Shown: positions 1 to 10,134, counted from the stretch's first letter. The stretch: DNA of 64,000 nucleotides from Daphnia carinata (GCF_022539665.2 NC_081339.1:3224017-3288016); one strand, 5' to 3'. A program made the numbers and translations. Notes: a model not told the origin generated them from the sequence alone.

Positions 1-327
1 TACCATACCGAGCCCTCCAAGTACTACAGCACTACTTACGCTGCCCCGGCTTACTACACAGAGGCTCCGCAATATTACACCACAAAGGCTGCTGAATATT
101 ACACAGCTAAAGCCCCTGAGTACTACACAAAGAAAGCTGAATACTACACCACAACTTACGCTCCTCCAGCTTACTACACTGAAGCTTCAAAATACTACAC
201 CACAAAAGCGCCAGAGTACTACACTACCACATACGCCGCTCCCAGTTACTACACCGAAGCTAAAGCTTACTACACAACAACCTATGCAACCCCATCATAC
301 TACACCCAGCCTCCCAAGTACTATTAA
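1..327 (+). CDS. Tyr-rich YYT-repeat protein, 3' end
   Basis: Frame 1 is open from the first base to TAA at 325-327, giving the last 108 residues of a protein whose 5' part lies left of the window. The sequence is an irregular repeat of about 8-14 residues built on YYTT, TYAAPAYYTEA and KAPEYYT, with Tyr, Thr, Ala and Pro/Lys as almost the only residues and no Cys, Trp or Met in the part seen. It ends QPPKYY. Repeats of this composition occur in arthropod cuticle, silk-like and adhesive secreted proteins; similar Tyr/Pro/Thr repeat proteins are known to me from Daphnia. The role is inferred from composition only: a secreted structural protein cross-linked through Tyr is plausible. No signal peptide can be judged because the N-terminus is missing. 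Confidence is high that it is coding and low on function. Confidence 0.85.
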   Translation, partial: YHTEPSKYYSTTYAAPAYYTEAPQYYTTKAAEYYTAKAPEYYTKKAEYYTTTYAPPAYYTEASKYYTTKAPEYYTTTYAAPSYYTEAKAYYTTTYATPSYYTQPPKYY

Positions 328-1948
328 TTTCGAGTTATGCTTACAGGTTAAAGCTCGAGGACGAAATCTTCTGATTGTGTAAATTATTTGTAGTCGTCGT
401 TCCAAAATGAATTTTTCCCTGCCATATAATTTATGCATGCATTAGTTGTTCCATGCGAATGTGATTTCCAAACTCAATGTTGAATGCAAATATTACATCG
501 TTATCAAATGCTATAGTTATGTTTAATTCTGTATCAAATAAAATGGATAGGGGCAAATTTGACTTGTAATCTGGGTCCAAAATTTCACATTTCAAAGCAA
601 TCGGGACTTTTGTCAAAGTACTTGATGGAATTCCCTTATTTGGAATTCCTCTTTGTTTGGTACTACATTTCGTCACCCAGAGTCATTGCGTTAACCCATT
701 GGAATTGTGTACGATAAGCATGATTAACCTTCTAACCTATTCTTTATATAACTATAATGAAAATTATGTCTAAGATAGCGAAAATTATTTTAGGATGTAT
801 TTCCACCATAGTTTTTATTAGAAATTCCTACTTCAAGAAAAACCTAATTTGAACGTTTGTTAGTATAGTCGGGAATTGTCGGGAAAAAGGCAAAAATGTA
901 GCACTTGACTGGCATGTGAGTAACCTCCAGAACTGTCACGATTTTGGCCCGAGTCATATGATCCTGTACCATATGATCCACACCGTGACATCAGCTGATA
1001 GCTTCCTCTATTCAGTCTCACATTGCATGGTCGGCAAGTTCCATACCAACGCTTGACGTTTCGACTTTTAACTGCTCTCAGACTCTTGGTTACTAACATC
1101 GTTTTCAAGTGCTGCAATATTTAGATGTGCATGCAACTATAAGATACAGTGAATCGAATCACCAAACCACGTTGATAAAAGAAGTGCAAATTTTCTGACG
1201 GATAACTAACTCTTATTTGAATTTTGTGAAACTATTAACCATTGTGATAAATGAACATTATCGAGAAAATAGTGGCGAATAGGTAGGCTTTTACAGGCTG
1301 CAATAGAAGTAGTAACGTAAAAATTCGAAAGCAATTAGTCCGAAGCCCGAACCTGTAGATGAAATTGATTTAAATCTAATGTATTATGTTGCATCCTTAT
1401 TTTAAAAACTTGAATTTTTTGAAAGCACTTCCTATAAGTCTCTGGTGGGCGTCATAATCTCGAAGCATCTACCCGAGAAGTAACTAACTGCTAGGCACCA
1501 TTCTATTTCGCCTGACGTCGACCAAGACGTAGCAATAATATGAGCTTCCATACAATTGCACCATTGAAATTTCTCCGCCAAATCATGTATTCTGAAGTTT
1601 TCAACGTGGATTTGTCTTTTTCATCTCCATGACAGGTTTACAGTGAGAGAAACGCATTGAAGGTTCTTAAGGTGTTATGGCTAAAATTTCATGTGAAAGA
1701 AACATGCAATTCTGCAATTTGAAAATTATTTAGAGCAGTATGGTTCACTTTTGGTTTAACAACTATTATATATGATATATCATGTCTTGTAGTCAGCTAA
1801 TTTTGCTAACACATGTCCTTTTTAAAGACCTCGATTATTCTTAGTAAAGATTGTCAAAAACTGATTGTTTCAATTCGTTCAGTTCTCGTGTGTTTAATTA
1901 TTTATCATTTACTGCTAGTATTAGTTTTGCAACTATACATTTAGTCCT
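328..1948. other. AT-rich intergenic stretch, no gene seen
   Basis: About 1.6 kb follows the stop of the Tyr-rich gene. The first few hundred bases are probably its 3' UTR. Short open frames exist on the minus strand around 431-676 and 860-1117, but neither has recognisable composition, splice signals or a domain, so neither is called. Confidence 0.5.
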
Positions 1949-2120
1949 TATGGCAATCCGTTTTACCCCAAAAAAAAAGAAAAATATCGGCCTTTTTTTC
2001 TATTTCACTGCTGTCGCCATCTACCGGTGGGTAGCAGTAAAACAGAAAGTAAGGCCGATATTTCTATTTATTTTTTAGGGAGCGGGGGGGGGGGGAGTAG
2101 GGGTAAAACGGATTGCCATA
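1949..2120. mobile_element. 172-bp MITE with TGGCAATCCG termini
   Basis: The segment begins TATGGCAATCCGTTTTACCC and ends with the reverse complement, so the terminal inverted repeats are about 20 bp and nearly perfect. The interior is itself roughly palindromic (GGCCGATATTTCT on the right matches ATATCGGCC on the left). If the outer TA is a target duplication, the repeats start TGGCAATCCG, as expected for a Tc1/mariner-type insertion; that assignment is inference. Related ends occur at 6,652-6,671 and 10,135-10,204, so this is a family. It lies exactly at the left edge of the larger foldback structure. Confidence 0.65.
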
Positions 2121-2525
2121 CATTGTATCAGACTTACCCATTCGCCAACCCAAGTGTGCATGTGTCTTTCTTTGACAATTATTTTATTTTGCTACTATGT
2201 TTGGTAAACTGCAATTATGCCCAATATTTTTTTCTTTGCATTTTAGGCCTACTCTTAGATGATCTATACCTGATCCTGTGTTCTAAAGTGATCTGCTTTC
2301 ACAGCTACATTTCTGTGTTCTTTTCCGTTGGTCTATGGTTCTGAATTGAGGCAGGTATATCTATTATGCTATGTCACTAAGTACTATAGGGAAAAGAATA
2401 ACTGAAGTTGATTGAGATCTATTCTGATTCTCCTGATATCCATCTCAACAGGTTTTTATTTGCTTTTCAACATCCATTTCATAGTGGTACATGTGGCTTT
2501 GATTAATATTACCATAAAGACTGCC

Positions 2526-3917
2526 GAAAATGGGTGTGGTACGGAAACCCAGAAATGGCATGAGTTCAACATCAAACATGGATTAGGTACTTCTCGGTTA
2601 TTTGTCTATCCAAAAAGTATTTTAATGCTATTATTTTGCATTCACAGAATTTTAGCAGGGGATCAAGTCAAGTCTGGAAGTGTTGCAGGATGGAAGAGTG
2701 AGCCTACAGTTGAAAAAACACAGAGTGCATTACCATTAAGGTATGAGGTAAAGTAATAGAGTATGCACATTGTCTAATGAGAAGTACCATCTTGTGTAAA
2801 TGAATCTGTATAACAGCAATCCTTTATAGTTCTGTCACAGCTAGAGAACAACTTGTCCTTTACGTTCAGAGTGTTGGTGAAGCTGGGTACTTAAATGGCC
2901 CTAAAGATGTTTCATTTCGTTGGCATTGCAGCGATGAACATCATACATGGACTTTTTAGGTATGAAAGGAATTTTCTTGAAAATTTTTTGAATTTATGAC
3001 AAAGCATTTCTCCTGCTTTTTGCCAACCATGTCTAATCTAAAAAAAAAAATTTATCCAATAGGAAAGGATTTTCAGCATACTGGGAACACAACTATCAAC
3101 AATGCAACATTCTAGGGGTGCTATTTTATCATTTAAGAGCCTTATACAATGATTTTCATCTGCAATTTGTATGGCCTTTCCCAAGCTTCCACCAGAAGTT
3201 GAATCTATGAGTCATCTAAGTTCCATGATCAACAATTGATGTGTTTAACTATGTTGTTTTTCTTTTCTCAATATAGGTTAATAGTAACATTGGATCTGAA
3301 AAGATTCTTGGTTGGGGCAAGACACTGAATAAATTGTATTGATTGGATGGATGACATGACATTGCTATACTTAATTCGGATTCCCCAGACGGTATTTGAT
3401 ATTTAAAAAATTGAAGTGCATATCTGGGCTCCCTTCTTTTCTGAAGCCCCGTTTCCCCTTGACTCATAATAAGCCCGTAGGGGGTCATGCCCCTACTGTA
3501 CGGTATATATAAAAACAACATATACCGAGGTTTGGAGGGCTCTGGCCGGAAAGGGGACGTGGGGTGCCGCTTCGTCCGATGATGTGTTCACGGAGGGCGA
3601 CGTGGCTGCCCACAAATCCGAACTAAAGGTTAATCGCTCCTGTAAAAATGTTCCAAATCTTCAGCTCTTCTTCCGGCTTCTCTTAGCCAATCACCGGGTA
3701 ATCTCCCCGGTGGGTCAACAAGGCAGTGTCTCCCCCTGCCTGGGTTGACGGCAACTTTTGAAAGGGCTATTGTGCCTTTTTAAAGTTGCAAAAATAATTG
3801 TAATGTGCAGAGAATTGTCAATAAATTTTTTTTTATAAAATGTTTTTGCAAAATTTTTTTCTTTCATTGTCTGTGTTCACACATTACATTTATCAACTTT
3901 TTTTTTATTTAGCTTGC
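2526..3917 (-). repeat. left arm of the inverted repeat
   Basis: This segment is the reverse complement of 4,495-5,926. Easy matches are CCGAAAATGGGTGTGG at the outer edge and AGCTTGCT at the inner edge. It includes the decayed exons also found in the other arm and the hairpin module at 3,692-3,789. The open frame read on the minus strand at 3,249-3,521 recurs on the plus strand at 4,893 because of the palindrome; it is antisense to the decayed gene and is not called as a gene. Confidence 0.8.
3692..3789. repeat. hairpin module in the left arm
   Basis: Several stem-loops lie in a row. CACCGGG (3,692) pairs with CCCGGTG across 7 bases. AGGCAG pairs with CTGCCT, nested inside GTCAAC and GTTGAC. 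GCAACTTT (about 3,751) pairs with AAAGTTGC ending at 3,789. The same module, inverted, is at 4,625-4,723. A degraded relative appears near 47,345-47,385 (GTTGACTCACCGGGGAGATT). Its position beside the tRNA-like cluster in both places suggests it belongs to the same mobile unit. Confidence 0.6.
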
Positions 3918-4000
3918 TCAATTCACCTTTATTGTTCATGCCACCTTTTCTGGTAAGCATTGTTTCCATTGGTTTATCGTTTATCTGTAAGCATTCAATT

Positions 4001-4072
4001 ATTATCCAGGGATCGAACCCTGGATGTTCGGCATACCGCGCCGATGCTATACCAATGAGCCATGAATCATAT
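4001..4072 (-). tRNA. tRNA-like sequence, probably not functional
   Basis: The minus strand reads GGCTCATTGGTATAGC (D-arm and A-box-like), then an anticodon-type stem TCGGC/GCCGA around a 7-base loop GCGGTAT, then CCAGGGTTCGATCCCTGG (B-box and T-arm). Position 33 of the loop is C rather than the universal U, and the acceptor ends do not pair well. These points argue against a working tRNA. It is the first of three in the spacer of the foldback element. Confidence 0.5.
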
Positions 4073-4154
4073 GATGTCAGGTTAGCTTTTTTCTAGTCAC
4101 TTGCGGACTTGCATTTACACTTTGAATAAAATTGAAACGTAGATCTTTATACTA

Positions 4155-4236
4155 AGGTCTTTACTACTAAGGTTTGAACCCAGGGTAACAGTTACCGCAG
4201 CTGAATGCTCTACCACAGAGCTATAACCTTATGAAA
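4155..4236 (-). tRNA. tRNA-like sequence, probably not functional
   Basis: The minus strand reads TAAGGTTATAGCTCTGTGG with TAGAGC (D stem GCTC/GAGC), and further on CCTGGGTTCAAACC, a B-box form. TAAGGTT near the 5' end could pair with AACCTTA at the 3' end as an acceptor stem, but that uses bases of the T-arm. The anticodon arm is imperfect. It looks like a tRNA-derived relic with intact Pol III box sequences. Confidence 0.45.
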
Positions 4237-4326
4237 GCTATAAAAAGATAAATATATACTTGTGAAAGACTACATAAACATCCTAGACTATAACATATGA
4301 TATGCGATAATAGATATAATATGACA

Positions 4327-4404
4327 GATATATCTCGTGGCTCAATGTTAGAGCATCGGCGTTGCACGCTGAATGTCTGGGGATCGATTCCCATACCAGT
4401 AAAA
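4327..4404 (+). tRNA. tRNA-like sequence, Ala-TGC-like loop
   Basis: On the plus strand the D stem is GCTC/GAGC, the anticodon stem TCGGC/GCTGA with loop GTTGCAC (would-be anticodon TGC, U33 present), and the T region GGGGATCGATTCCC. The acceptor ends do not pair, so a mature tRNA is unlikely. It has the opposite orientation to its two neighbours. This -, -, + order is repeated at 46,711-47,121. Confidence 0.5.
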
Positions 4405-4494
4405 CAATATACAAGTATAAAATTACTTCAGAAAATATCCAGGTATTACACGTTGTTCCTTGTCTAAGTTCAAGAGTTCAAAAAGTGTAATAAG

Positions 4495-5926
4495 AGCAAG
4501 CTAAATAAAAAAAAAAGTTGATAAATGTAACGTGCGAACACAGACAATGAAAGAAAAAAATTTTGCAAAAACATTTTATAAAAAAAAATTTATTGACAAT
4601 TCTCTGCACATCACAATTATTTTTGCAACTTTAAAAAGGCACAATAGCCCTTTCAAAAGTTGCCGTCAACCCAGGCAGGGGGAGACACTGCCTTGTTGAC
4701 CCACCGGGGAGATTACCCGGTGATTGGCTAAGAGAAGCCGGAAGAAGAGCTGAAGATTTGGAACATTTTTACAGGAGCGATTAACCTTTAGTTCGGATTT
4801 GTGGGCAGTCACGTCACCCTCCGTGAACACATCATCGGACGAAGCGGCACCCCACGTCCCCTTTCCGGCCAGAGCCCTCCAAACCTCGGTATATGTTGTT
4901 TTTATATATACCGTACAGTAGGGGCATGACCCCCTACGGGCTTATTATGAGTCAAGGGGAAACGGGGCTTCAGAAAAGAAGGGAGCCCAGATATGCACTT
5001 CAATTTTTTAAATATCAAATACCGTCTGGGGAATCCGAATTAAGTATAGCAATGTCATGTCATCCATCCAATCAATACAATTTATTCAGTGTCTTGCCCC
5101 AACCAAGAATCTTTTCAGATCCAATGTTACTATTAACCTATATTGAGAAAAGAAAAACAACACAGTTAAACACATCAATTGTTGATCATGGAACTTATAT
5201 GACTCATAGATTCAACTTCTGGTGGAAGCTTGGGAAAGGACATACAAATTGCAGATTAACTTCATTGTATAAGGCTCTTGAATGATAAACTAGCACCTGT
5301 ACAATGTTGCATTGTTGATAGTTGTGTTCCCAGTACATGAAAATCCTTTCCTATTGGATAAAATTTTTTTTGGTAGATAAGACCTGGTTGGCAAAAGGAG
5401 GAGAAATTCTTCGTCATAAATTCAAAATTATTTGAAGAAAAATCCTTTCATACCTAAAGAGTCCATGTATGATGTTCATCTCTGCAATAGCAGCAAAATT
5501 AAAACATCTTTAGGGCCATTTAAGTACCCAGTTTCCACAACACTCTGAACGTAAAGGACAAGTTGTTCTTTAGACAGAGAAGCAGAATTATTTGAGGCTT
5601 CTAGCTGTGACAGAACTATGAAGGATTGCTGTTGTACTGGATTCATTAACACAAGATGGTACTTCTCATTAGGCAATTTGCATTACTCTATTAATTTACC
5701 TCACACCTTACGGTAATGCACTCTCAGTGTTTTTTCATCTGTAGGCTCACTCTTCCATCCTGTAACACTTCCAGACTTGATTTGATCCCCCGTTAAAATC
5801 TGTGAATGCAAAATAATAGCATTAAAAATACTTTTTCGATAGACAAAAAACCGAAAAGTACCTAATCCATGTTTCATGTTGAACTTGTGTCATTTCTGGG
5901 TTTCTGTACCACACCCATTTTCGGCC
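4495..5926 (+). repeat. right arm of the inverted repeat
   Basis: This is the mirror copy of 2,526-3,917. It keeps one segment missing from the left arm, about 5,570-5,600 (antisense of residues EASNNSASLSK), so the arms differ by at least one deletion. Several single-base differences show that the arms have diverged since the duplication, so the palindrome is not an assembly artefact made from identical reads. Confidence 0.8.
4625..4723. repeat. hairpin module in the right arm
   Basis: This is the inverted copy of 3,692-3,789, with the stem-loops GCAACTTT/AAAGTTGC, AGGCAG/CTGCCT and CACCGGG/CCCGGTG all kept. One loop base differs from the left copy (GGGGAGATTACCC versus its mirror), and the stems are intact. 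Confidence 0.6.
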
Positions 5927-6462
5927 CAAATACGTTCCCACAATTGTTCAGTTCCTTCACTGCATGAGCTTATTACTAACGATTCTTTTAGTGCAGCACT
6001 AACAGAATTTAAATTTAACACACTGTCAGGTGGTGGACTGAATAACTAAGCAATAAATAATTGTTTTTTAAAATTCTATACTTATTTTGAATTCTTATTT
6101 GAAAACTTTAGGTACCTGGCTGTGTTCGCCTAATGCCAACTCATCCTCACGTTCAGTTAGAGATGAGTTTTGAAAAACCTCCTTCACTGTTTGGAAACTG
6201 TTCTGTTCCAATTTGTTCTTTTCCCCTAGCTGAGCTTGAAGACTCAAAATTTGAGCTACAAAACACGAATGAATAAAAGCAAATAAATAGAATCATTACG
6301 TGTTAGGCCTACGATCCTTAGCTTTGTTATCTAATATTTTGTGTTGTTCCAATAACTGGGCCTGCAGCTTCATAATTTGATCTAATAAACAATAATTAAT
6401 AATTGAAAACCAATATAATAATGTTTATACTTACCATTTTTTTGTTTTATTATCTTATCCAT
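5290..6462 (-). pseudogene. decayed multi-exon transposon gene
   Basis: Read on the minus strand, exon-like blocks follow each other with plausible splice sites. A start at 6,460-6,462 gives MDKIIKQKN and then a GTAAGT donor. Next comes a coiled-coil-like block (IMKLQAQLLEQHKILDNKAK, about 6,381-6,313), then a second (ILSLQAQLGEKNKLEQNSF, about 6,257-6,115). A block with WERIWAENGCGTETQK follows near 5,920, then ILTGDQIKSGSVTGWK near 5,800, then QLVLYVQSVVETGYLNGPKD near 5,530. The 5,890 block has an in-frame TGA where the left arm has TGG, and the block at 5,480-5,500 needs a frame change. Weak heptad Leu/Gln spacing in the first blocks suggests a coiled coil. I do not recognise the family. 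It may be a transposase or accessory protein of the foldback element, now inactive in this copy. Confidence 0.45.
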
Positions 6463-6671
6463 TTTTCAATTGTTCCTCCAGCCACGCGTTGTTCTCCAGC
6501 CACGCTACTCAATTAACTGCTTAATGGGATACAATTAACTCAAATTGCTTACATGCCTGTAATAACGAAACCGACTGATAGATGGCTACGGGTAGAAAAA
6601 AGAGAAAAAAATGCGATTTTTTTTTTCCGCCATTTTTTTTTTTTTTTTATGTAAAACGGATTGCCATATAA

Positions 6672-7665
6672 ATTGATTATTTTTTAATTTTTACACTATT
6701 ATTTTGTGGAATAGCTCAAGTGGCCGTCCTATTCTCAAGACATCTAGGGGAGCGATCACCAACTGCTTACCAATTCCATGGCAATGTCATCCGATTTGGT
6801 TAGCTAGGCGTCGACAAAGGAGATGGGAGGCGTAAAAAATACTTCGCTTCTTGAAAATTCTGTCAATTTTCTGTATTACGAGGTATGTATTTAACGTAGA
6901 TTTTTCACTTTTCGGTATTTTGATTTATTTGTACAGTTAAGCAAATCTGTAGAAAGCTTGCAAAGGTATTATTGCATAAGTTTGTAAAGAAATAAGCCTC
7001 AAACCACAACATGAGAACTATTTAAAAGAAGAGAAAAATGGCTCAAATTTGGTTCGATAACTAGCATGCAATTCATATTTATAAGTCCAATGCACTCAGT
7101 TTTCCTCCTAGCAAACATTACTTTTAAAGAAGGTAGTCAATCTTCAGAAAATATTTTGCTTACTGATTGCCAAACAATTAATCCAGGAGTTGGTTTTTTT
7201 GTTAGGTGTTTACAGGATACATTTTTTCATGGGGCTCACACAGATCCTTGATGTACCTGATGTGTTGCAGTGGTGTTGGGAGCATACGGTGGCAGAAAGG
7301 AATATGTTAGTGTAAATAAAACATATCCATTATCATTCTTGTGTTTGTTGAATTACTACATTCTCTGAAACGGCTACAAAGGTGTTAAAGAGGGAATGGT
7401 TCATTCCCTTTGCGATGTGACCAATTTAAGTTAATGTTTGTAAGTCATTTATCCTTTTTTCTTAATTTTTTTATTTTGCTAAGTTGTATTCGACAATCAA
7501 ATGGAGCAGGAAGAAATTTCATTCATTGACGGTTCACTGACTGACAAAGTCACTTGAAACAAGCACTTTGCAGATAACTGTGCTTCAAATGGTATTTGTA
7601 AAACAAATAAGCTAAGTTTATCTTTTGATTCTGAATAAGTCAGCTACATGAAATAGACGAGAAAT
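6672..7665. other. intergenic, no gene seen
   Basis: An AT-rich stretch of about 1 kb between the foldback element and the hairpin-element repeat. I see no exon structure, RNA gene or tandem repeat in it. Confidence 0.5.
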
Positions 7666-7776
7666 AGATTCATTTTGAAAAACTTTATTGTCCCACCTCC
7701 ACCCAACATTCCACCACTGTTTTATACAATAACACATACACAAATACATACACAAATACATGCACAAACATACACT

Positions 7777-8123
7777 TAAGCTAACCCGTTGGCTGCCACG
7801 CCATACAACCCGTAGGTTGCTTACACTACACTCGCTACACGTCGGGTCCGAAGCATCCCCGACCAAGGTGGGGCTTGTCCGAAGACAAGCCCGGGCTGGC
7901 GCGGTGACAGAAACCATTCCGGGAATGCACACCCCAGGTTACTGTCACCGCGCCGACAAAGAGAAGTCCCTAATGGTGCATTGCCTACGGCGCCTAATGG
8001 CATAAAGCCATTAGGCGCAATGGCGACTGTTCCCCCCATGGCCATGAAGAGAACAGCGCCCAGGTCCCTACAACTACAAAAAAAAATGGGAGCAAACGGG
8101 GTGGCAGCCAACGGGTTAGCTTA
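7777..8123 (-). repeat. hairpin-rich element copy 1, candidate RNA
   Basis: A 347-bp unit bounded by perfect 22-bp inverted repeats (TAAGCTAACCCG... and its complement). Read on the minus strand it folds into consecutive stem-loops. One is a 30-nt wobble palindrome at 8,027-8,056. GCGCCTAATGGC/GCCATTAGGCGC lies at 7,990-8,018. A 13-bp stem GGCGCGGTGACAG/CTGTCACCGCGCC lies at 7,898-7,954. GGGCTTGTC-TTCG-GACAAGCCC lies at 7,871-7,892, and GCAACC-TACG-GGTTGT near 7,804-7,819. No open frame spans it. Homology with copy 2 continues past both inverted repeats, and no target duplication flanks it, so this is not a simple MITE. A T run just inside its 5' end would stop Pol III, so any full transcript would need another polymerase. 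AATAAA occurs downstream on this strand (7,684-7,689). The RNA nature is inferred from structure. Confidence 0.75.
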
Positions 8124-8199
8124 TACTACAATGCAAAACAAAACAATACCGAGGTGACGATCCACGATGAACTCCTACATCGCCGTGGGCTGTCTGCTG

Positions 8200-8556
8200 A
8201 GCAAGGCGAAGGCGGCGACGAGACGATGGCGAAGGCAAAGGCGAAGGCGGCGACGAGACGATGGCGAAGGCAAAGGCGAAGGCGGCGACGAGACGATGGC
8301 GAAGGCAAAGGCGAAGGCGGCGACGAGACGATGGCGAAGGCAAAGGCGAAGGCGGCGACGAGACGATGGCGAAGGCAAAGGCGAAGGCGGCGACGAGACG
8401 ATGGCGAAGGCAAAGGCGAAGGCGGCGACGAGACGATGGCGAAGGCAAAGGCGAAGGCGGCGACGAGACGATGGCGAAGGCAAAGGCGAAGGCGGCGACG
8501 AGACGATGGCGAAGGCAAAGGCGAAGGCGGCGACGAGACGATGGCGAAGGCAAAGG
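8200..8556. repeat. 35-bp minisatellite, about 10 copies
   Basis: The motif beginning AGACGATGGCGAAGGCAAAG recurs at 8,221, 8,256, 8,291, 8,326 and so on to 8,536, exactly every 35 bp, with almost no variation until the last copy. Because 35 is not a multiple of 3 and the unit has no stop in any frame, long reading frames of Arg/Lys/Ala or Ser/Pro/Leu appear on both strands. These are by-products of the array. The array lies next to hairpin element copy 1, as a related array does beside copy 2. Confidence 0.95.
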
Positions 8557-10134
8557 TGAAGACGGCAAAGAGACATGGCGAGATCAAAGACGTGATGAGA
8601 CGATAACATAGACATGTTCTTTTCCGTCGTGCAATGCTATGATGTTGTTCTAATAAGGAAGAGAAATGTTAGCATTTAAAATTTCATGAAGAAATACACT
8701 ATGGAACTTACGGATCGAGGGGCTCAATGATGAAAAGAAAGAATGGCACGAAGTCCTGATGGTTGATGTTGTACTGGAGCTAAGAAGGGAAGAAGACTGT
8801 AGGTTTTCTAAACGGGCGAGGCAAATGTATGAGTCTAATGGGGAAAGAAATGTTCTCGGTGTAACCGTAACGGAAAAGGCAATTTCACCTACGCGTGTGG
8901 TCTACAAGGGGCGAGAACTGCAGAAATGTCCAGGACAGCAATTTTGCACTGAAGAAAGATGAGGGTTTGCATAAATCACCATAAAACAACACTAGACAAC
9001 AAAGAAATTTCAAATACCTTGGGCAGTATGATGTTGATGCTTATGCACGGTAGCTGGCTAAATGTGGATCACAAAAAGCAGCTGACAAGATGATAATTGA
9101 TTGCACAGCGATGAATCACTCTGACCCTGTTGAATGAATGTAAAAAAGCAGTACTTGAATCAAGTAATCACATATCACATTGCAAAATTTAGGTTAGTGT
9201 TGATGTACCTCTGTCGACAACTCCTTTTATGCTTTAACTTTAACTTCCATGAACTATATGGTAACAACAGAAGCAAGCCACTTAGGACAGGGGCGAGCCT
9301 TGAGCAGATGATGAGCATATAAATCCTCTCATTGTATAATTGCAAGACAGAAAGCGTAAGTTGTGTTGCCCAAATTTCATCCATCGTCCACATCCATTGT
9401 GCTATTTGTTAAAACAAACAAATAAATGAATAAATGAAAAAAGTTTCCTGTCTATTACAGTGATAAAAGTTCATGCCAATAAGTATGAGAATAAGAGAAC
9501 GTGAATTCTTCTCACTACGTAATAGTTTGTGGAAAGTGAAGGATGTGGGTTGCCCATTGCCCATTTTGTGGTTCAGTAGCTTGCTTAGTTGAAACCTAAG
9601 AAACTCAAGGCAAAAACAATCACTTTTAAGTGTGCCCCTTCCAATACATACATAACAATGTATTTCGAGAACGCTAAATAAAATACTGTCAACTTACAGT
9701 TGAATTATTCCTCGTAATCCAAAAAATATTGTAGATAACAAACACAGATATCACTTGCTGTTCGGTATCACATACACACAGAGTGCAAAAATGGAAGGCG
9801 AAATTGTCAGGTAGTCGGAAATTCATCCATCAGATGTCTTTCCCACTTACAGCTGCGCGGGTTAAAATATTGGACTTAAAAAAAAAAAGTCGGGCTTGTT
9901 TAGTCGGGCTTAAAAAATTTTTATGCAAAAGCTGACCCTCATTGGAATTGATTGAATATTACGGGATATACTAAAAATTAAATGCTGAATCCGAGTAAAT
10001 TGCTACTTTTTTCATTAAGTTAATTATTTTTGAAATATACCGAGTATTTGACGCAACGCTAGTGCGCCAGTACGCTACAGCGCTAGCGCCAGCAGAAATT
10101 TGGACGACTCTATGTAAAGAATTAACTAGAATCT
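8557..10134. other. intergenic, no gene seen
   Basis: AT-rich, with short open frames only (for example 8,759-8,962 and 9,134-9,322). None shows a domain or splice structure I can support. Confidence 0.5.

Larger units (their letters stand above)
1949..6671. mobile_element. 4.7-kb foldback element with tRNA-like core
   Basis: Both outer edges carry the inverted end TATGGCAATCCGTTTTAC (left 1,949, right ending 6,671). Inside lie two inverted arms, about 2,526-3,917 and 4,495-5,926, which read as reverse complements of each other with scattered differences and small indels. Between them is a unique spacer of about 580 bp containing three tRNA-like sequences. Outside the arms the two sides differ: the left has 2,121-2,525, and the right has coding-like exons at 5,930-6,462. 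The shape suggests a DNA transposon that has become a palindrome through internal rearrangement, or two copies inserted head to head. The elements inside are listed separately. Confidence 0.6.

Noticed and set aside
4893-5285. 130-codon open frame, with its twin at 3,249-3,521 on the other strand
   Set aside because: It is antisense to the decayed transposon gene and appears twice only because of the palindrome.
7777-8123. Calling the hairpin element a simple MITE
   Set aside because: The inverted ends fit, but there is no target duplication and homology to copy 2 continues on both sides, so the inverted repeats are more likely a terminal helix inside a larger repeat.
8200-8556. Regular 35-bp repeats recalling a CRISPR array
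   Set aside because: The copies are directly adjacent without unique spacers, and the surroundings are eukaryotic; this is a minisatellite.
8116-8615. Overlapping long reading frames of Arg/Lys/Ala or Ser/Pro/Leu on both strands
   Set aside because: They come from a 35-bp tandem repeat without stops in any frame; all frames read the same repeat in turn.
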